From the NCBI GenBank assembly GCA_012845835.1, contig JABAKD010000021.1:4712706-4776705 (forward strand): 64,000 nt of DNA, read 5' to 3'. The notes below the pieces were generated by a model that was not told the origin of the DNA, did not search any database, and saw nothing but the letters and a program-made list of their open reading frames with translations. The position numbers were made by a program, and so were the translations under genes. Within the stretch, counting starts at the first letter, position 1, and each line of letters begins with the position of its first letter. Of this stretch, positions 58,833 to 64,000 are shown in pieces. Source of the stretch: Undaria pinnatifida (Eukaryota > Sar > Phaeophyceae > Laminariales > Alariaceae).

Positions 58833-59866
58833 GCTTTCACACGCACTTCACGTAGGTCAAGTCGAACAAGAAGTGGAAGCCTAAACAACGGCGACCTGCG
58901 CACCCCAAGTGGGGAGTATATGTTCTACGCACTCTCATCACGGCAAGACGTTCTACACCCGCCTGATCTTCTGCCACGTGCCGAGGCCGGTCTTCTTCAG
59001 GACACTGCGCACATTCTCGGACGGGAGCGTTACCGAGACGTCCCAGGAAACGTGTCGCTCGAGAGGTCTTTTGGCGGACGACATGGAGTGGGACCGCTGC
59101 TTAACGGACGCGGCGAATCGTCAGGCTTGCGCGGCCGACCTAAGAGAGCTCTTCGTTACCATCATCAGGCACTGCGACGTTGGCGACCCTCTCTCTTTGT
59201 GGCTGGGAGACCGTGACGGCGTCAACGAGAACATCTTCCACGACGGCCACGCTTTAGACCCCTCTTGCCAGATGTTCGACGCGTTACACAACGTTCCCCT
59301 TCTTCACATCGATCGCTGCCTTCGTGCCGGAGATTACGGTGTTATGGACAACCGCCTTTCGTCACTTGTCGACCCTGTCCCACGCGACCTATCCCACAAG
59401 ATCATCGAGGAGTTGGACGGGCGAAGCCACGACGAGCTGCGGCAACTGCAGGACAAGAGGTTTGGCCAGACCAGCACTGTGCAACGCGCTGCCTTCGACG
59501 GCATCATGGCTGCCCACGCCGCCCTCATTGGCGAGGAGGGCGGACGACGCCGTATATTGCCGGCGGATCAGGCGGGGCAGTATTCATTCTTGTCGACGCA
59601 TCAGTACTGACAAGAATTTCCTACGCCGTCCTTGCCGCTATTTCACTTCGGGAGAAAATCGCCCTTGCCGTTGCCTCAAGCACTGTAGTCTCCAACCTCC
59701 TTCACGGCGCTCGCGCCGCCCACTCCCTGTTTTTGATCCCAACAGACATCAGTACCAAATCCTCTTGCTCAGTGGGGAAGCAGGGCTTGCGAGCCCAGCT
59801 GCTGTGCGCTGCCGACGCAATATTTTGGGACCATGCGCCCACCGCCCACCGGGATATCTTGGTCTA
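58833..59866 (+). pseudogene. Helitron Rep-helicase relic (Pif1-like helicase), frameshifted
   Basis: Translated pieces follow the order of the Helitron helicase region. First comes an HTHFT-stop-VKSNKKWKPKQ piece, with TAG at 58853-58855 where Trp is usual. Then a YTRLIFCHV piece, RGLLADDMEWDRCL, LRELFVTIIRHCDVGDPLSLW, and TVQRAAFDGIMAAHAAL. In another frame follow a Walker A region reading GGSGGAVFI (the catalytic Lys is lost), KIALAVASSTVVSNLL, ARAAHSLFLIP and ADAIFWDHAPTAHRDIL. Frame changes occur near 58920-58955 and 59555-59600. The relic stops abruptly near 59866. It lacks the Rep start and the helicase C-terminus, and no Helitron ends were seen. The overlapping frame at 59324-60181 is a shadow. 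Confidence 0.8.
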
Positions 59867-60312
59867 ACCATGTTTGTGTGCATGTCTGCTGGGATGGTAA
59901 AAAACAAAAAATTACGGGGCATCCTACATTGCTCGCGTACAGCCCGACAGTTGCAACGCGTTTTACGCCACACCGCTCCGTTCTCCACTGGCGTACCTGC
60001 CCCGCTGGCATACGGCCGCCCCACTGGCATGGTTCAGCGTACCACTCGCTCGGTGCATTTCAGACATCACGCATGGACGGGCGCATACACACGCTGGTTG
60101 TACACGCCCAAACATAACAACGGACATTTTTATTTCTCGCGTGATATTCCCTCTTACGCGAAGCTGGTTAAGCAAACTTAATATTTGAGACAGCGGAACG
60201 TACCCGGTGGAGGACGCCGACGCGGGTGCATAGTACGCGCGCCGCAAGGGCCGTTCCTGACGCATCATACAGCAGTAGAGGTGCACCAACATTTTTCTGG
60301 GGCTCGAGGCGT

Positions 60313-60582
60313 GCTACGATTGAGGTACGAAAGTATACCACTTATTGGCTATTTAATTTTGTGCACGACGGTGTGCACCTTAACCCAAAATCGTCGGAAT
60401 TTCATTCTTTTTTTTTTTCGAAAGTTTGTTCTTTGAATGACCCACGTAGGCCATGGGATTGTTCATCGGATTTACCGTTTTCCTTTTTCTTCCAAGTCGG
60501 TTTTCGGCTGGGGAATAGATCTGCTCCAAATTTGAATGCCTCAAGAATGCAAACACTATGGGTATGGGTGCATCTCTAACGT
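60313..60582. mobile_element. MITE-like family A, copy outside the ABCC gene
   Basis: Its interior is nearly the same as copy 1 at 19850 (GGCTATTTAATTTTGTGCAC, then ACGACGGTGTGC, and a TTCATCGGATTTACCGTTTT phrase). These two are the closest pair of the family in the window. The ends are CTACGATTGAGGTAC and GGTGCATCTCTAACG. Confidence 0.8.
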
Positions 60583-60969
60583 ACCATGGGTCAATCGTCA
60601 ATTAAAGGGCCACGTATATCGCTCGAAAAATTAATACCTGGTATGGGTGAACGGAGAGTGCAAACCGTTGCAATAACCCATGGCCTAGGGTGTACAAAAA
60701 AAACATCTTTCCAAAACAAGAATGTCATTTCGAAAATTTTGGGTGAACTCTCCACGTAAATTAAAAAAAAAAAATGTAGCCAAAGGTATCGTAACACGCG
60801 TCGAAGACATACTGTAGGTGAAATCAAAACAACACCCGATATTCTATGCGCGGAGAGTAATGAGGAACGCATATGCTATGGTTGCATTGTCCCCCTTGAG
60901 CATCGCGATGAACAAATATCCGACACAGTCTCGGCGGCAGTAGTACCGGGCTAGAGACTTCACGCCCTG

Positions 60970-61395
60970 TACGTACAACTACAACCAACAACTGCAACTA
61001 GTAGTGCGCAGCCGCAACTACGCAGTAGTTGTCCCTTACAACTAGCCTCTTAAGTTTTTCCGCCAGTGGTTGTCTGCAGCACCTGGTTGCATACGTTTTC
61101 CAAATAGTAGTTATCTGCAGACAACTTCGTGCCTTGTAGTTGTATAGGTTTTTCTCCCAGTAGTTGTCTGCAGACAAGTATTATAGTTGCATAACTTTTC
61201 CAAACAGTAGTTGTCTACAGACAACTAGTTGCACAACTTTTTCGAACAGTAGTTGTCTGCAGACAAGTAGTTGCACAACTTTTCCAAACAGTTGTTGTCT
61301 ACAGACAACTAGCTGCACAACATTTTCGAACAGTAGTTGCACAACGTTTTCAGACAACAGTTGTCTGGAAGACATCTACGAGTAGTTGTAGTTTA
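60970..61395. repeat. tandem repeat of palindrome TTGTCTGCAGACAA
   Basis: Units of about 45-50 bp combine AGTAGTTGTCT(G/A)CAGACAA with (C/G)TAGTTGCACAACTTTTCxAAACAG. At least five to six units lie between 61050 and 61390, each carrying a 14-bp palindrome. A looser CAACTAC-rich lead-in starts near 60970. Cys/Thr/Ser-rich frames here are products of the repeat. Confidence 0.85.
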
Positions 61396-61456
61396 CAGGG
61401 TGCAAAACTCGCCGATCAGGGGTATCTGCACAAGCAGGCTGCAGCAGCACAGTACG

Positions 61457-61575
61457 TACTGGTATATATCAGCTCAGACGTGGTCACGCTCGACAAAAAC
61501 CTCATGAACGATCTCTGCAGCTACTCAGACATGGTGAGCACGTCTTCCCTAAAATGGCTATGATAGCAACTGTAG
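61457..61575 (+). repeat. plus-strand copy of ABCC exon 17 3' end and adjoining intron
   Basis: It reads SSDVVTLDKNLMNDLCSYSD, then M|GTGAGCACGTCTTCC and a further 45 or so bases, closely matching exon 17 and its donor side at 40366 down to about 40320 in the opposite orientation. No neighbouring ABCC exons are visible on the plus strand. It is therefore an isolated duplicated fragment, or the edge of a lost paralogue. Confidence 0.9.
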
Positions 61576-61699
61576 AAATACTAGAAATACTCGTATATCG
61601 CATTGGAGACGACACAAATATCGTATTACTAGGCCGCGATACAAAGTAGAACCCTTTTCCACTGGCTGGAAACCAGTAACTCCAAGGAGCTTTCCCCAG

Positions 61700-62230
61700 G
61701 AACACGGGGAGAGATTAGTAGAAATTAACGTACAGTAACAGCAACACAGAGTGATTCAGCAGCACTCAGTAGCATCACGAGAACTAAGCCTTACATATAT
61801 GTGCACACGTTCCGGTTGGGGCAGCAGTTGACCGATAAAGCAGTGTGTACAATTATTCGGGACGCCTGCTGCGGTAGAGGAAGCACTTTGTGGCCCTAAA
61901 TTAAAGCTGAATTTCAGGAGTCCTTATCCAAAATCGCCGAGGATTTCATTAGACTATACTGAAACGCTCGCATTCATTCAACACTTATAGGATAAGAGAT
62001 TGTGCATCGGCTTGCATTTTCATATTTTTCAAAATCGGTTTTTCGGTGGGGTAGTCTATACTCGTACAATAGCCACCCCTGTAAAACGGAAGAATCAACG
62101 CCGGACATGCTCTGTCCACACACAGCCTCGGCGATGAACCGCCGGCTGTAGCTGCGTCAGATGCTATCAGCGCCCTGCGCCAAAATTCCAATTCAGAAAA
62201 AACTTGAAATTCAAACTTTCGATAAAACCG
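61700..62230. other. no gene recognised
   Basis: This stretch contains weak remnants of MITE-like family A (AAAATCGCCGAGGATTTCATT near 61930). I see nothing else to support. Confidence 0.4.
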
Positions 62231-62234
62231 AAAA

Positions 62235-64000
62235 TCAGCAATTCAAAATTCGGGATCCCCCCCAAACCACAACATGATCAAAACGCAGCCCATACTGCTG
62301 TTCGAGTCCCCGCTTCCGATCCATCTTCATCCGCAGCGCCTTGAGCTCTTTTCGCAGCACGGCCGGCGCGCCATCAAACACGCGCAACACCGGCTCCCAG
62401 GTGCTCCCCGCCTCCTCCGGCCCCTCCCAGGCCACCTTGACGACCAAAGTTGGGGCACGACTCTGCCGCACTCCACCGCAGGCGATTACGCTCAGGTGGG
62501 GGCTTCGCCCGCACAACCCTTGCCCCTGAAAGAAGCCGGACCGCCCCAGGCGTCTTGCGTGCACGTGGGTCACCCGACAACGCCCGACATAACACGTCGA
62601 GGTGCGTGCGAAAAACGATATATTGCAGCACCTTGGCACATTCCGGCGGGGAGCTATGGTCAACAGCGTTATCGACAGCCGTCTCCAACACGCCCACACG
62701 GTCCCGCATTTCCACCTCAGAATCCTGGAATATCATGGGTCGTTGAGACGGCAGCGTCAGCGCGACCATATCGTCCACGTCGACTGGCGCGTCACCGCCC
62801 GGCACGAACGCTGTGACAGCCATCGCCGCTCGCAGCACAGCATCATCGTTGGGCTCGCCCACAGAACGAGCTGTAACCTCCATCCCAGCACCATCTTGAC
62901 GCCCTTGTCCCTTCAGTACAGGGGCCTTGAGCTGCGTCATGACGTCGATGCCGACTTTCTTCCTCAGCGTCTTCTGCCCGATGATAACCACATCGCCCCC
63001 CCCAGGGAAAACGAAAAATGGCATGGTAAATCGGACTGGTCCCCATGGTGTTTCGATCGTTAAGTGGAGCGGACACGATTGCGTCCCAATATCACACTCC
63101 TCGCCCAACGACGTCACTACACGCGCATGCCCAATAAACGCGTGCCTTAACGCGGTTTGCGTCATCCCCGGCTGTCCCTGCAGGGCCTCTACCAGCTCCT
63201 CCGATATAGCTGTAATGCCTGAACCAGAATCCATCAGCACCTTAGCCTCACCAGCCCCGGAAGCACCGGGAACCGCGAGACGCCCTGCGATATGCTGCGT
63301 CAGGGCCTCCAAGTACGGTTCGGTCTCCACCGTATTCACGCCCGTGTCACCACTTCCACCCGGCTGTAAGACCTAGACACGCGCGTATGAAATGGTGCTG
63401 GTATCACCACATGACTGCTGCGACGCGGGTGCTGGCAGCTGCACCGGAACGGAGTGAAGAACTGGCGCTGCATTCTGTGGCCCAGCGCTCTTGAGATACC
63501 TGGTGCTGCACCGTCTCGGTGAGCCCACAATCCACTGGCACCATCCTTTCACGCCGCACGTGAATGTACACGTAGTCGTCGTCATTCCACCTAGATGGTT
63601 CAGGCGCAGCAGTTTCGGTCTCCGTAACCACCGCCTTTGGAAAGGTCTTGTACGCACTAGCTCGAGGGGTGGCAGTCGCAGGGGACATTCCGGTTTTCTT
63701 GCTCCGGGTATGCTGAGCGGGACCACTTGGGGACTGCTGCTGCTGTACAGGGGTCTGGCAACGGACGCCTTTCCCCGCCTTGCCCTTCTGGCTTTGGGGG
63801 CAGTCCCACTGCATGTGTCCCTGCTTGCCACATACGACACACTCGTTATTGTCGTACCGATGACTTCGCTCTGCTTTCACATCAGCGGCCTTGTCATTCT
63901 CGCGTGAGTCGTGCTCGTCAACAGCACGTCCCTGCGGCTTGGTCCTCGCAGCAGCCGTCGACCTAGAGTCCCGCCGTTTTGCTGTTTGCCGACGTCAGCA
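62235..64000 (-). mobile_element. Ty3/gypsy-like retrotransposon relic (gag zinc knuckle, protease, RT start, chromodomain), running off the window
   Basis: Read on the minus strand. A CCHC zinc knuckle (CVVCGKQGHMQWDC, about 63797-63845) lies in a frame that ends at 63404. A different frame then carries a retropepsin-like domain with VLMDSGSGITAISEEL (active site DSG, about 63221-63231) and VVIIGQKTL. This is followed by the FRTHLDVLCRALSGDPRAR phrase that precedes reverse transcriptase in such elements. After a frame change near 62450-62500 the text jumps to a chromodomain-like segment (VKVAWEGPEEAGSTWEPVL) near the 3' end. Catalytic RT, RNase H and integrase are absent, so the element has a large internal deletion plus frameshifts and an in-frame TAG just before the protease frame (about 63373). 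The gag start and 5' LTR would lie beyond base 64000, and no 3' LTR was recognised. Confidence 0.8.

Noticed and set aside
59324-60181. 285-residue plus-strand frame
   Set aside because: It overlaps the Helitron blocks in another frame and has no family features.

Overview
The window looks nuclear and eukaryotic. It is dominated by one very long intron-rich gene on the minus strand and by many small repeats. The gene style (about 30 short exons, GT-AG introns of roughly 0.1-3.6 kb with strong strand asymmetry), a Helitron helicase relic and a Ty3/gypsy-like relic together point to a large-genome stramenopile, most plausibly a brown alga. That placement is inference and is not proven by any marker gene.

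Layout. 0-23 kb is gene-poor. It holds a decayed Pro/Ser/Thr-rich reading frame with a 0.4-kb-arm inverted repeat (2.2-3.0 kb), a second unrecognised coding-like stretch (5.3-6.4 kb), an array of about 800-bp repeat units that contain internal palindromes (10.1-12.4 kb), foldback elements (13.5 and 16-17.7 kb), and degenerate short-period repeats (20-22.5 kb). 23.65-57.0 kb is a single full-length ABCC (MRP-type) ABC exporter gene read right to left. I traced 30 exons whose reading phases all join and which encode about 1274 residues. Order: N-terminal L0-like segment, first membrane domain, NBD1, linker, second membrane domain, NBD2, C-terminal tail and stop. Only the first exon with the start codon is not found. 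58.8-59.9 kb is a broken Helitron helicase on the plus strand. 61.0-61.4 kb is a palindrome-bearing tandem repeat. 61.46-61.58 kb is a plus-strand copy of one ABCC exon edge. 62.2-64.0 kb is an internally deleted, frameshifted Ty3/gypsy-like element on the minus strand.

Most unusual feature. The ABCC introns contain about 20 diverged partial copies of the gene's own exon edges. Copies of exon 3' ends lie downstream of the true exon, often with a donor-like site. Copies of exon 5' ends lie upstream. This is the pattern expected if introns grew by repeated tandem duplication across splice junctions. The same introns have taken up at least three MITE-like families, a poly(A)-tailed SINE-like element, and an 11-bp minisatellite of about 0.8 kb.
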